DNA from: Pseudophaeomoniella oleicola
Taxonomy: Eukaryota; Ascomycota; Eurotiomycetes; Phaeomoniellales; Phaeomoniellaceae
Reading direction: 5' to 3'
Length of the DNA stretch: 64,000 nucleotides
NCBI GenBank assembly: GCA_003868215.1
Contig: QWDQ01000008.1
Span: 186,001 to 250,000 of the forward strand
Positions 22,798-35,387 of the stretch are shown here, piece by piece. Numbering within the stretch: the stretch's first letter is position 1; the number at the start of each line of letters is the position of its first letter. The position numbers were made by a program, and so were the translations under genes. The notes beneath the pieces are model-generated. The model was not told the DNA's origin, did no database searches, and saw nothing but the letters and a program-made list of their open reading frames with translations.

Positions 22798-24070
22798 ATG
22801 TTCTCTTCTCCTTTTTCGCAGGGAATCACTCTGCTTTTCGGTTGTCTTACTATCGTCTCAGCTGTAGACCCTCTCGTCTCTCTGACTTACACTTCATATC
22901 ATGGTGTGTCGGGTTCGAATGCTATCACCCGCTGGCTTGGTATCCGGTACGCTGTTCCTCCAGTAGGGACCTTCGTTTCTCAGCGCCGGTAGACCCCCTT
23001 CGAAATGATAGTGTGCAAGAAGCTGACAAGGTCAGTCTAGCCCTCCGTCTTCTCATTGTCTTTTCATAATCAGCCTATATTCTGTCTAGTCAGTCTCAAT
23101 GTCATGAAACCAATCTAAATTTTTCACGCTTAGCATGGACCTATATGTCTCCCTACGCCGGGAAATACAAATCCGACGAAAGATGTCGAATCTGGAGACT
23201 GTATGTTTCTCGATCTCTACGCACCAACGCGGGCGACGGTGAAATCGAAATTACCGGTCTACATTTTCATTCAAGGTGGTGGTTATAATACGATGAGCCA
23301 ACCCAATTTCGATGGAAGCAGCCTAATCCAAGCGGCCGAGTACGACACGATAGTTGTTACTTTCAATTATCGGGTGGGCCCTTGGGGTTTTCTCGGTGGG
23401 CAGAGGTTGCAAAGGGGTGGTGATGTTTACAACAACGGCCTTCAAGATCAAAGAAAGCTTTTCGATTGGGTACAGAAATATATCTCGCTGGTAAGTGAGT
23501 TGATTTCTTGATTAGAATGTGGATGGAGCGGGAGAGGGAAGTGCAAGTCTCTTTCGGAATTCTAACTCCCTTCCATTATGCTTGTATCCTCCTAGTTATT
23601 TGAGAATAACTTCGTAACATTTAGGTGGTAATCCATCCCATATCGTTGTCGGCAGCGAGAGTTCAGTACTCTATCACCAAACCGCATACGGGGGCGAAAC
23701 GATAACCTGTTTCACGCAATTGTCGGTCACTCGCAGGCTTTCGGTCCTGTATCCACGATCGTTTCCTCTCAATACCAATGGGATAATCTCGTTTTCCAAA
23801 ACAAATTGTAGTGGCCGCAGTAACGATACTGCCACTGTAACTTGCCTCCGCTCCCTCTCCGCAGCAACTATCCAGAGCCTGAATCTTATTATCCCAGTTC
23901 CTGGCTCTTTAGTTGCCCCGGTATTTGCGTACTCACCTGTTATCGATGGCGACATGATACGGAATCATACTTTCGCTTCGTTTTCGAATTGGGAATTTGT
24001 CAATACTCTTGTATCCACGAACGCGTTCTATGAATCTGAAACCAAGATGAAAGTGATTATTTCATCATAG
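22798..24070 (+). pseudogene. Decayed type-B carboxylesterase/lipase gene
   Basis: Remnant of a secreted alpha/beta-hydrolase of the fungal type-B carboxylesterase family. The ATG at 22798 opens a signal peptide (MFSSPFSQGITLLFGCLTIVSA). It is followed by family blocks: TRWLGIRYAVPPVG, RFSAPVDP, CMFLDLYAPT, LPVYIFIQGGGYN, DTIVVTFNYRVGPWGFLGG and FDWVQKYIS. The reading frame is lost about 1 nt short near 22970, and the frame changes again near 23700 and near 23810. The alternative frame between the last two reads HAIVGHSQAFGPVST, as expected of the family. Plausible old introns remain at about 23031-23130 and 23490-23624. The nucleophile elbow, normally GESAGG, reads GSESSVLYH with residues missing. 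The frame ends at 24070, about 150 residues before the usual end, so the catalytic His region is absent. I judge it nonfunctional. Confidence 0.85.
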
Positions 24071-24492
24071 TAGCCACTACCCTCACAAAGCGTCTGCATA
24101 TCTTAATTAGCGATACACAACACCACTTCTACCTTGGTCTACACATGCGAACGATGGCGATACATTCAACATTAGCGCCAGGTGTAGAGGCGGGGGTGGT
24201 GGTTGATTCGTCTAGTACTGTAATATAATTACAGTAATTGAGTGGTCGGAACTTACAGTAATTATCAATAACCTCTATCTCTGATACAGTACAGTACTGT
24301 AATCATTTTTAGTCTGAGGGGTCTCGGGGTTCAGAGCCAATCGGCAGCCCTGCGAGGTAGATTAGTAAGTGGTGACGGAACATGTCCCGCAAAGGTGCTT
24401 ATCACTTGTCATATTTTTTGATCTGAACTTCACACATAATTCAACTATCGCTCGACCCCAAATAAGACATCGGTCTATCAACAGTCTCAGCC
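24071..24492. promoter_or_regulatory. Upstream region of CIA2 with TACAGTA palindromes
   Basis: About 420 bp before the CIA2 start codon. It contains an inverted repeat TACTGTAAT-ATA-ATTACAGTA at 24216-24236, a TTACAGTAATTA word at 24253-24264 and a perfect 12-bp palindrome TACAGTACTGTA at 24290-24301. These could be binding sites for a dimeric regulator or a small decayed repeat; the sequence alone does not decide. Confidence 0.5.
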
Positions 24493-25125
24493 ATGGCTGA
24501 CCCTCAGAATGCAAATCCAACGATCCTAAACGTCGCCGACCTGCCCACTCGCCGCGGTCGCCCATCTTCTCCCTCCCAGAAACCCGTCTCTACCGCCCAC
24601 GGCATCTTCTCCATCCCTTCTCCCAGCAGTTATTTGAGTACTTCATCGTTCCTTGATTCGTCATTGTCCGACACCTCTTTCAGCGACCATGGTCTCTCCG
24701 ATACTTCTGACGAGGATGGCGTTGAGCCGATAGACACCCAAGAGATCTACGATTTGATCGCCACAATCTCGGATCCAGAACACCCTCTTTCTCTCGGCTC
24801 GCTTGCGGTGGTAAACCTACCAGATATATTCATCGATTCTACTCTCGCCAATCATCCAGGTTCAAATCTACGAACAGTGACTGTATTGATCACCCCTACA
24901 ATCACGCACTGCAGTCTTGCTACAGTCATCGGTCTGGGGGTTAGAGTTCGTCTGGAGCAGTCTTTACCACCCCGTTTCAGAGTCGACGTGAAGATCAAAG
25001 AAGGCACACATAGTACAGCAGAAGAAGTGAATAAGCAACTGGCAGACAAGGAACGTGTTGCAGCCGCTCTAGAGAACTCCACCCTGATGGGTGTCATCAA
25101 AAAGATGCTCGAAACATGCGTGTGA
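24493..25125 (+). CDS. CIA2: Cytosolic Fe-S assembly factor, MIP18/FAM96 family
   Basis: Component of the CIA targeting complex that delivers Fe-S clusters to cytosolic and nuclear apoproteins. Single exon, 210 aa. The first 85 residues are a Ser/Pro-rich, disordered N-terminal extension (IFSIPSPSSYLSTSSFLDSS), as in other fungal members. The MIP18 domain then starts at EPIDTQEIYDLIATISDPEH, followed by LGSLAVVNLPDIF. Next is TPTITHCSLATVIGLGVRVR, which contains the conserved Cys of the family, then LPPRFRVDVKIKEGTHSTAEEV and NKQLADKERVAAALEN. The length and domain order are normal. It converges on the ureidoglycolate lyase gene. Confidence 0.93.
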   Translation: MADPQNANPTILNVADLPTRRGRPSSPSQKPVSTAHGIFSIPSPSSYLSTSSFLDSSLSDTSFSDHGLSDTSDEDGVEPIDTQEIYDLIATISDPEHPLSLGSLAVVNLPDIFIDSTLANHPGSNLRTVTVLITPTITHCSLATVIGLGVRVRLEQSLPPRFRVDVKIKEGTHSTAEEVNKQLADKERVAAALENSTLMGVIKKMLETCV

Positions 25126-25780
25126 AAGTATTTGGTCATCTGAAAGTCTCGAGAGAAAGGAAGACCGGGACCATAACAAATTACATTGCACGAATGGCTG
25201 CACCCATCAGCCGTCTGCTTCGACAGACTCTCCAATCGTGCTGTGGTGAGTCGCTGGGAGTATCTCATGTCAAGGAGGAGCACGCGTGAAGCGTCTGCCG
25301 CCCACTGTTACTGCTCAGCCCTACAATCCATAGTCTTTACTTAGAGTCGATAACACGTATCGTCATTATGGACGGGGCCCCAACTATGTCGGCAAGTCAG
25401 GCATGAGAGCACACTGCAGAGTCGAAACGGTTCATGTCCAGGCAACACCAGCGCTTCATTCCGTTCATGCCCTCGGTTTCGATAAGCTGTTGCGAACTTA
25501 TACTTGCTTCGCAACAAAGATGATGTTGCTGAGCCTAGCAGATGGTACCAAGCTCAGGCGCACATCGTGGTTACAGCAAGGAAGCCATTTGGAATTGGGA
25601 GGACCCAGAGTCAACATGCAACTATGATAACTTACCAGCAATTGTATGATACGTTGAACAAGGGCCAGAGGTTGAAGAAGTCGTGCAAATTAGCGTACCA
25701 CTCTCCATAGGAATGCATAATCTGATTTTTGTAATCTTATACAACATTCTGATGTCCGGAGCTTCACCTTGTTGATGTCT
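25126..25780. other. Intergenic between convergent CIA2 and ureidoglycolate lyase
   Basis: 3' flanks of two convergent genes. Nothing else is recognisable; frames are short. Confidence 0.6.
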
Positions 25781-26752
25781 CTATAATCTACAATCACTAC
25801 CACGTCCCTTGTTTGGCTCCGAACCATGACTAGCTCCACCCAGGACGTCGTTAATCTGTGAGCCAGGCCCTCCATTCTCACCTTCAAGCCCATCCACCAC
25901 AACCTCAGGCCCACCATCACCGTCCGCACCACCGCCGAAGCAGACCTCCTGACAATCCTCGCTCGCCACTCCACTGACCCACTGCACGACCACAAAGTCG
26001 ATCCGCTCTTCGCCCAGGACCACCATCGGCGCATGCCAGGTCCCGACTCCGTACGTGACCGCCATCCCCGGCTCGGCGACGAACGCGCGGATGTTCGCCA
26101 AGTCCGGGGGATTCGAGATCTGGACTTGCGTCTCAGACGTACCGTCTGGTGGTGTGTTGGTTGCCATCAGCGGGGTCGATAGAGATGGAGCGACGATGAC
26201 GAGATATTTGGCGGCGGCGGCTCCTTTGTCGTGCGTTGATGTTTTCGTGGCGTTGAACGGCGTGAATGTCTGTGTCGTGTACGGATGCCTCTCTAGGATC
26301 TCGACGGGGAACGTCTTCATGTCTCTCCCTCTCCCGACACTACCTGCACTTCCGACCGCTCTCCGGGTCTTCAATTCCCGGCGGGGAAAGCAGCAGAACA
26401 TGCTCATGGCCGGTCTCCCCTTCGACGTCGGGGGGCCGACATCGTCGCCGGGGAAATGTGACGAGGCCACAGCTGAAGGGGCGTTGATGTAGGTCTCGGT
26501 GTAGGTGCTGATCTCCCCGAATCTCAGAGCGCTGCCCTGATTGGCGACAGAGGGGGTTTGACCAGAAGCCGAGGACCCCGAGAGGCTTGAGATAGAAGAA
26601 CGGGACGGAGGGGTCGTCAGGTTGCGAGGCAGAGGGCTTACTATGGCCGTACCAAAAGGAGCGAAGCCGCTTGGAGTAAGAGGCGTAGGAAGGATGAGGT
26701 TACCATTCGGTGATGAAAGTGAGGAGGGCAAAGGAATGGTGGGAGGTGCCAT
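25781..26752 (-). CDS. Ureidoglycolate lyase
   Basis: Releases urea and glyoxylate from ureidoglycolate, the last step of allantoin and purine degradation (Dal3 in yeast). Single exon, 323 aa, longer than the usual 200-280. Recognisable segments are PLTPSGFAPFGTAI, then ALRFGEISTYTETY and MSMFCCFPR, then FPVEILERHPYTTQTFTPF, KYLVIVAPSL, NIRAFVAEPGMAVTYGVGTW with the metal-site HAPM, and RIDFVVVQWVSGVASEDCQEV. Two segments look like insertions or disordered linkers: a Ser/Thr/Pro-rich stretch near residues 40-75 and a Gly/Asp-rich tail of about 50 residues after DCQEV. No other allantoin-pathway gene lies in the window. The start ATG is the first in frame. Confidence 0.88.
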   Translation of the reverse strand: MAPPTIPLPSSLSSPNGNLILPTPLTPSGFAPFGTAIVSPLPRNLTTPPSRSSISSLSGSSASGQTPSVANQGSALRFGEISTYTETYINAPSAVASSHFPGDDVGPPTSKGRPAMSMFCCFPRRELKTRRAVGSAGSVGRGRDMKTFPVEILERHPYTTQTFTPFNATKTSTHDKGAAAAKYLVIVAPSLSTPLMATNTPPDGTSETQVQISNPPDLANIRAFVAEPGMAVTYGVGTWHAPMVVLGEERIDFVVVQWVSGVASEDCQEVCFGGGADGDGGPEVVVDGLEGENGGPGSQINDVLGGASHGSEPNKGRGSDCRL

Positions 26753-27210
26753 GGTTCATTCCAAGAGGGTCAACGGATTGACGATCGGTTAGTGATCTCT
26801 TTTTTCCTTCAGAACACTTTTGGGGAGCCGTGTTCGAGCGTGATTATGAATTTCTACAGAATATCTGGAAGGATAAAAGGCGCCGTGAATTATGTGTGTA
26901 AAACAGAATCGTTGCATGTTCGGCGGAGATGTCCATCTCAAATATAATATATGAGGAAGCTCCTCGGCGGTTGAATTATTTGTAACGTGCATATATATTC
27001 ATCGGCACCGGGACCTACATTCTACATGAATTGAATACAGTCATGCCATATAATGGTTCTGTATAGGCGCATGTATCATTTGTTCTTCGACGCTTGTCTC
27101 CATTATCAAGATATTCCTGTATGCTAATTGCCGCCTGTGGTTGAAAAGGCGCTATCCCATCCGAGCAAAGTCACCCGGGTCCTCGATATATCCTTGACGA
27201 AATGCATCGA
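26753..27210. other. Intergenic: ureidoglycolate lyase promoter and ERG10 3' flank
   Basis: No gene seen. The stretch from about 26930 to 27100 is AT-rich and fits the 3' end of the ERG10 transcript. Confidence 0.6.
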
Positions 27211-28639
<1,429 letters not shown>

Positions 28640-29504
28640 GGTCACGAGCTTTGGAGATAACTTCTGGAACAGCGAGTGGAGAGAGGAAGAAAAGAAGAAT
28701 GACGCAAGGTATATATACAGCGAGTAGAGAAGAAAAGGACGGTGAGGTACACAAAAGAAAGCGCCGACAGCGGTGAGAAATAGAGACGGGACCCCTCATG
28801 AAAGCAGATCAAGGCCGTCCCGCCAATTTGTTGAATTTAGTGGCGGCTGCCCTGATAAGTTTTGCGTTTAGGCTCTCCCGAATGGCACCACTCGAGCCAC
28901 TGTCAGTGAGCAGCTTCCGGCAATCAAGGTACCTAACCTAAACGTTCAGGAACCCGAACGTTAAGCAACCAAGGAAGGTCTCCCGGGGAGGCATGGCCAA
29001 TTGGTTGAACGAGCTTTAACTAAATCCTCTGCGTAGTTACCTAGGTAGGTAAGGTACCTACTCTTACGATAAATCACTAATTAGCTCCTTACCTAGGGTA
29101 GGTACCTACTACGTAGGTAGGTATCTCATCCTTGTCGCTATCTGCCTACTACATATCTTACCTATTACTACGGAGCTTAAGGGAGCCTAGAACAGATTGC
29201 TTCCCCCCTCTGGCCCAAGGTTGCCCTACTTACTACACTGCGAAGCTTTTTGCGCTGAACAAGCTACGCTAACAGCGTTCCTTGGCGATCATCTTTTGGA
29301 GACCGAGGATCTCGAAAGCAGAAAGTGGAGACGCTGCTCCGCGGGCCAAGCGAAATATTTCGTGAATGATGCAGCGCAAGCAATTTTGAGGTCGTCGAGG
29401 TGCATCATAACCAGTGCCACCCGAATTCGTATTTACGGCCTTTAGTGGCCTTGAGTTCAATTGAAATTTGGAATTTATAGTTTTTCTCTTCGCGTTCATA
29501 TAGG
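28640..29504. promoter_or_regulatory. Divergent promoter region of ERG10 and SNU114
   Basis: 865 bp separate the two start codons. From 28925 to about 29175 the DNA is dominated by CCTAGG, TAGGTA and GGTACC words (see repeat). The stretch next to ERG10 is purine-rich on the plus strand (28675-28745), that is, a pyrimidine-rich leader for ERG10. Confidence 0.55.
29036..29130. repeat. TACCTAGGTA/GGTACC palindrome cluster
   Basis: Nested palindromic words such as TACCTAGGTAGG, AAGGTACCTAC, TACCTAGGG, GGTACCTACTACGTAGG and GTAGGTAGG fill about 95 bp between ERG10 and SNU114. Confidence 0.75.
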
Positions 29505-32500
29505 ATGGATGACCTTTATGACGAGTATGTCAAATACCTACACCTATGCGCCTTCGCGCCGAATACTGACCAAAGATCAATAGATTCGGTAACTTTATTG
29601 GTGAGGCCCCAGAGTCGGAAGAGGAGGTTCAGGATGGCGACGCCGGGCCGTCGTACGTGTACGATGATGAATCAGACGAGGAGGTCCAAGACAACAATGA
29701 ACAACTGATGGAAGTAGACGGTATGCGATGACTAGACTCACAGCAAGCGGCGCAGGAACTAACTATCTGTCTAGACGAGGGCCCATCAAATGCGGTGATC
29801 TTACACGAGGACAAGCAGTACTACCCGACGGCACAGCAGGTATACGGCGAGGATGTCGAAACCATGGTTCAAGAGGAAGACCAGCAACCGCTCACACAAC
29901 CGATCGTCGCGCCTGTGGAACAGAAAAAGTTTGCAGTACAAGAAGCCGACCTACCGCCCGTATTCTATTCGAGGGAGTTCATGACGGATCTCCTAAATTT
30001 TCCTAACCAGATACGCAATATCGCATTGGCTGGTCATTTACATCATGGAAAGACTGCCTTTATGGATATGCTGGTCATGCAGACACATGACATTCAAGAC
30101 AGGCTAGATCGGAGGCAAGGCAGGCGAAGGGACGAGCAGCTAAGATATACAGATATCCACTTCCTCGAACGAGAAAGAGGGTTGTCCATCAAGGCCGCAC
30201 CAATGACACTACTTCTTCAGGGAACGAAGGGCAAGTCGCACGTTTTCAACATCCTCGATACGCCTGGTCACGTTAATTTTGTGGATGAAGTGGCAGCATC
30301 GCTACGCCTAGTCGACGGTGTAGTCCTAGTTATTGATGTGGTGGAAGGAGTGCAGATCAATACAGAGCAGATAATCAAGTACGCTGTGCTGGAGGATCTA
30401 CCACTGACGCTCGTCATTAATAAGATGGATCGGCTGGTCTTGGAACTGAAATTGCCTCCAAACGATGCCTATTTCAAGCTGAAACATGTGGTCGAGGAGG
30501 TCAATACTGTGATTGAAAACACATTACCCGGTCAAGGCGAGAAGAGACGACTGAGTCCAGAGAAGGGCAACGTTGCCTTCGCTTGTAGCGACATGGGCTG
30601 GTGTTTCACCCTTCAATCTTTTGCCAAAATGTATGCCGACACGTATCCAAAGCTGGATGCTGCCGATTTTGCTGCCAGACTGTGGGGCGATATCTTCTTC
30701 AATCCAAGAAGTCGGAAATTCTCCAGGAAGGGATTGGAAGAACGATCAAAGCGATCGTTTGTCAATTTTGTCTTGGAGCCGATTTACAAGCTCTATTCGC
30801 ATACCATTTCCGAAAGCCCAGAGGACCTCAAGGACACTCTTGCAACGCTCGGTATACAACTTAAGCCATCACAGTTGCGAATGGACGCTCAGGTGCTGCT
30901 CAAGCTGGTCTGCGAACAATTCTTCGGCCCACCAGAGGGATTTGTTGACATGGTTGTCAACCATGTGCCATCGCCTGCCGACGGAGCCAAACAGAAGCTG
31001 GACAGATACTATACCGGACCATTAGATACGAAAATTGCTGCGTCGATGCAGGCATGTGATCAAGATGGGCCGCTGGTGATCCAAGTTACGAAGCTATTCA
31101 GCACGACGGATGCCTCAAGGTTCAATGCCCTTGGCAGGATAATGAGCGGTACCGCCCAACCTGGTCAACAAGTCAGAGTTCTTGGAGAGGGCTATACGAT
31201 CGACGACGAAGAAGATATGACACAGGCTACCATTAATGATACATGGATAGCCTGTACGAGATACAACATTCCTACGTCTGGCGTACCCGCCGGTAATTGG
31301 GTTTTACTGAGCGGGATCGACAATTCGATTGTCAAGACCGCTACGCTCGTTCCGCCAACATTACCTGATAATGAGGACGCCTACATATTCTCGCCTGTCA
31401 AGCATTTTACCGAGTCCGTATTCAAAGTTGCAGTTGAACCCATCAATCCTTCAGAACTCCCTAAAATGTTGGAAGGTCTTCGCAAGATAAACAAATCTTA
31501 TCCGTTAATCACAACCAAGGTCGAGGAGTCCGGCGAGCACATTGTTCTGGGTACAGGTGAACTTTATATGGATTGTGTTCTCCATGATCTACGAAAGCTT
31601 TATGCTGAAATGGAAATCAAGGTCTCAGATCCTGTGACGAGATTTTCAGAGACGGTGGTCGAGACATCTGCTATCATGTGCTACGCTATCACGCCGAACA
31701 AGAAGAACAAGATCACGATGATTGCGGAACCCCTCGATGACGGAATCGCAGAAGACATCGAAGCCGGCCGTGTCAGAATCAAAGACCCCGTGAAGAAGGT
31801 TGCACAATTCTTCGAGGAGAAGTACGAATGGGACAAGCTTGCCAGCAGGAGTGTTTGGGCATTTGGTCCTGACGAAATGGGGCCCAATATCCTGTCAGAT
31901 GATACTCTTCCAAGCCAAGTGGACAAGAAGATGTTGCGAACCGTTCAAGAGGGCATAAAACAAGGATTTCAGTGGGGTACTCGTGAAGGACCCCTTTGCG
32001 AAGAGCGTATGTCTCCATTGTATCTAACCCTTTCTCACGCTGATCTGACACCTTTTCTCTAGCCATACGCAACACCAAGTTCCGTCTCACGGACATCTCC
32101 CTTGCTCCTGAAGCAATATTTCGAGGTGGTGGCCAAGTCATACCCACTGCTCGTCGAGCAATCTACTCCTCCTTTCTCATGGCGTCACCGCGACTTATGG
32201 AGCCACTCTACTCTGTTAGCATGACCGGACCTGCCGATTCCGTTGCTTCTCTCTACACTGTTCTCTCACGCCGCCGTGGTCACGTCCTATCAGATGGTCC
32301 AATTGCAGGCACGCCGCTTTACAGCGTCCGCGGCTTGATCCCTGTCATCGACAGCTTCGGTTTCGAGACTGATTTGCGCATTCACACTCAAGGACAAGCG
32401 ACAGTGTCGTTAGTCTTCGATAAATGGAGTGTAGTCCCCGGAGATCCTCTTGATCGGAGTGTAAAGTTGAAGCCCCTAGATATGGCACCAGCAATGGCTA

Positions 32501-32625
32501 CAGCAAGAGATTTTGTGCTTAAGACGAGAAGGAGAAAGGGCCTGGCGGAAGATGTTACAGTAAGCAAATTCTTGGAACCAGAACTATGGAAAGGATTGAA
32601 GGAAAGCGGTGTTTTGGAAGGATAA
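29505..32625 (+). CDS. SNU114: U5 snRNP GTPase Snu114/EFTUD2
   Basis: EF-2-like GTPase of the U5 snRNP that controls Brr2 in spliceosome activation and disassembly. Exons are 29505-29524, 29584-29720, 29775-32006 and 32063-32625, giving 983 aa, the normal size. The first exon is only 20 nt (MDDLYDE). An acidic N-terminal domain follows (YVYDDESDEEVQDNNEQ), as in all Snu114. GTP-binding motifs are GHLHHGKTAF, NILDTPGHVNFVDE and VINKMD. EF-2-like domains II-V follow, with the domain III stretch LPKMLEGLRKINKSYPL and HIVLGTGELYMDCVLHDLRK. The last intron is at 32007-32062, just before domain IV/V sequence (TKFRLTDISLAPEAIFRGGG). The protein ends KGLKESGVLEG. All splice phases agree. Confidence 0.96.
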
Positions 32626-33169
32626 CTGGGATAGATGGGCTGCATAGATACCACGTCGTCGAATTTGAAATCATTGACGCTGTCAAGGCGAAAGTCTCAT
32701 ATACATCACTGTTGTGAAATCAGCGCCTACTTATATATTTCAGGGGTATATAATCACCGGATCACAGCGTGGAAAATGAATTTTGCTAGGTGCCTTCCAA
32801 GTAAAGGACAAGAAAACATCGGCTGGTATCACTTGAGATTCATGAGGACGCTTTCATCATCTGTGTTTGTGGTCATTGTGTTGACTTCGGGCGGTGAACT
32901 AAGCTGTGGACACTGCTCTACTACAGTAATAGACGCGTGCCAAGCACGGGGAACGAAGACAGAACGAAGACCCGCGTTACGGCGGGAAGTGGCCGCCTAA
33001 GGGACACAGGGATGCACTGCGGTTCAAGGTCACCTTATCTAACACCTGTCACAATATTTAGTAGTAGCTGCTAAATCCTCGGTGAAGCATGGTCATTCAA
33101 TCGGATGTTTCGTGATGGCATCTACTTGCTACGAGCCATTTCGCAACTGAGGGTCCATCGTATCCAAAC
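32626..33169. other. Intergenic between SNU114 and the phosphodiesterase gene
   Basis: 3' flank of SNU114 and promoter of the next gene on the same strand. A frame at 32635-33000 is open but has no recognisable content. Confidence 0.6.
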
Positions 33170-35387
33170 ATGTCGGACAAGCAGGACTTGCTGACCCATA
33201 CTCACTACGATGCTGATGCAGCGTCCGTACCGTCGATGTCGGACTCTGAAGACGACCACTTGCTCGATAAGACACACACAACAATAGAGCTCCAACAACA
33301 TGATCGGTTGCTACTCCAGGATGAAGAAGAAAGAGAGGATTTGTTGAGCAAGCGTACAAAGTTAGGTGCGGTGCAGAAGATATTTAGTACGAACCCTCAT
33401 GATGGGAGAGTGGTCAGCGCCTCTCGAGATCCCCGTCATAAGCGGCGCCAGGAAGGTAGAATAAAGAGACGCAGACGATCAGAAGACAGCGCTAGTGAAG
33501 GCGAGTTAATTTATGAAATGGAGGAAGGATTCAAGGATACCAGCTCTCAAGCGTCTTCAAGCTCGGTTGACTTTGATGACAAGAAATGGGGCGTCAAACA
33601 TGATACCAACGTGAAGGTATTGGAATATCATATACTATGAGCAGCTACTGTACACGATTCTGACACTATTTTAGTTCTATAACCGCAGATACGGCCAGCC
33701 GGTGCTCTACGCTGTCATTGCTGCTCTGTTCTGCGCTTTCGCATATGGTGCATATCACGCCTCTACGAAGTTTCGCAAAGTGCAAACATCCTTCACACTT
33801 TCCAATGGCACGCATCTCTTTGCACCGACCACATTATACATATCCCTGGACGGCTTCCGTGCGGACTTCCTGAACCGCGGTTTGACACCTACATTGAATG
33901 AGCTCATCTCTAATGGTGTCTCGCCTCCATGGATGAGTCCGTCGTTTCCTTCCGTGACATTTCCTAATCATTTTACTCTTGTTACTGGACTATATCCTGA
34001 GAGCCATGGCGTCGTTGGCAACACATTTTGGGATCCTGAGCTTGCAGAGGAATTCCACTATACAGACCCGACACGGTCGATGCAGCCGAAGTGGTGGACC
34101 GCAGAACCCCTCTGGGTCACGGCAGAGAAGCAAGGAGTCAGAACCGCTATTCACATGTGGCCTGGCTCAGAAGCACATATTCCCCCAATAGAGCCGACAT
34201 ATGTGGACAAATTTAACGATACGGAAGCTCTCGCAAAGAAGGTCGATCGCATACTCGGATTATTGGATCTGCCAGGGGATGCAGATTCTGCTATTGGGCC
34301 TAATCTTCGCCCTCAGCTAATTGCGGCTTACGTTCCGAATATTGATGCCGATGGCCATCTCTATGGACCGAACAGTACTGAGATTCGATCCACCATTTCC
34401 CGCGTAGATTCGATGCTGGCAGATCTTTTCCAAGGGCTTTACCGTCGAAATCTCACAGAGATAGTCAACATCGTGATTGTTTCTGATCATGGTATGGCCA
34501 CGACCTCTAACGATAGGCTTATTCAGCTGGACGACATGATTGACCTGGATCTTATTGATCATATTGACGGCTGGCCCCTTCGGGGTCTTCGTCTAAAGAA
34601 CCCGGAGCGCGATCTCCAGCGGATGTATGAGCATCTCAAGGAAGAATCAGCCAAGTCAGATAATTTTGAGGTCTACACGCTTGAAACCATGCCACAGCGA
34701 TACCATTTCAGCAATAACGCTAGAATTGCACCCCTCTGGGTATTGCCGAAGACTGGCTGGGCCATTGTTGAACGAAAGAATTTTGATGTCGTGCAGGCGA
34801 AATCGAATGGCCTTGTGTACAAACCAAAGGGCCTGCACGGCTACGATCACGAGCACCCTCTGATGCGGGCAATTGCCATCATGCGAGGACCAGCGTTTCC
34901 CCATCTGCCGAATTCACGTTTGCCAGTCTTCCAGAATGTAGAAATTTACAATATTGTCTGTGACTCATTGGGGATCAAGGCCAATCCCAACAATGGGACC
35001 CTTCGGCTGCCTCTGAGACCCGTCGGGTTGCATGAAGGAGACATACCGGACGCTGTCGATCCACCGCCAACAGAGTCTCAGGGCAAGGAGGTTTGGGGAT
35101 TACCGGAGGATGCGGATAAATCAAAAATAGCCTCCGATGCGTCTTTTCCCAACTCGACAGGTGCCTCAACAATAGAAGCTGGGAAATCGAACGTTAGCGA
35201 TGGTGACATTCCATCGGGAACTAGCGGCGAGGCTACGGCTACGGATGAAGAGGATGAGGCTACTTCTAGCTGGTTGGACTTTTTCAAGGGCCGTCTCAGC
35301 TCCGCCAAAGAGTGGGCTAACAGTGTGCTGGACGACTTGAAGAGCAAAGGCTGGCACACACCCGAGCCTGATGATCCTCCGACATAA
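33170..35387 (+). CDS. Type II membrane nucleotide pyrophosphatase/phosphodiesterase
   Basis: Ectonucleotide pyrophosphatase/phosphodiesterase (NPP) family, alkaline phosphatase superfamily, hydrolysing nucleotide phosphodiester bonds in the secretory lumen or outside the cell. Exons are 33170-33616 and 33675-35387, giving 719 aa. Residues 1-149 form a charged cytosolic tail with a basic KRRRRSED patch. A single signal anchor follows the intron (VLYAVIAALFCAFAYGAYHA). The catalytic domain shows metal ligand Asp in YISLDGFRADF, the nucleophile Thr in FPSVTFPNHFTLVTGLYPES, NIDADGHLYGP, VSDHGMATT and GYDHEHPLM. N-glycosylation sequons are frequent. The C-terminal 100 residues are Ser/Thr/Glu-rich with a short amphipathic WLDFFKGRLSSAKEWANSV. 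Family assignment is firm; substrate preference is not known. Confidence 0.93.
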
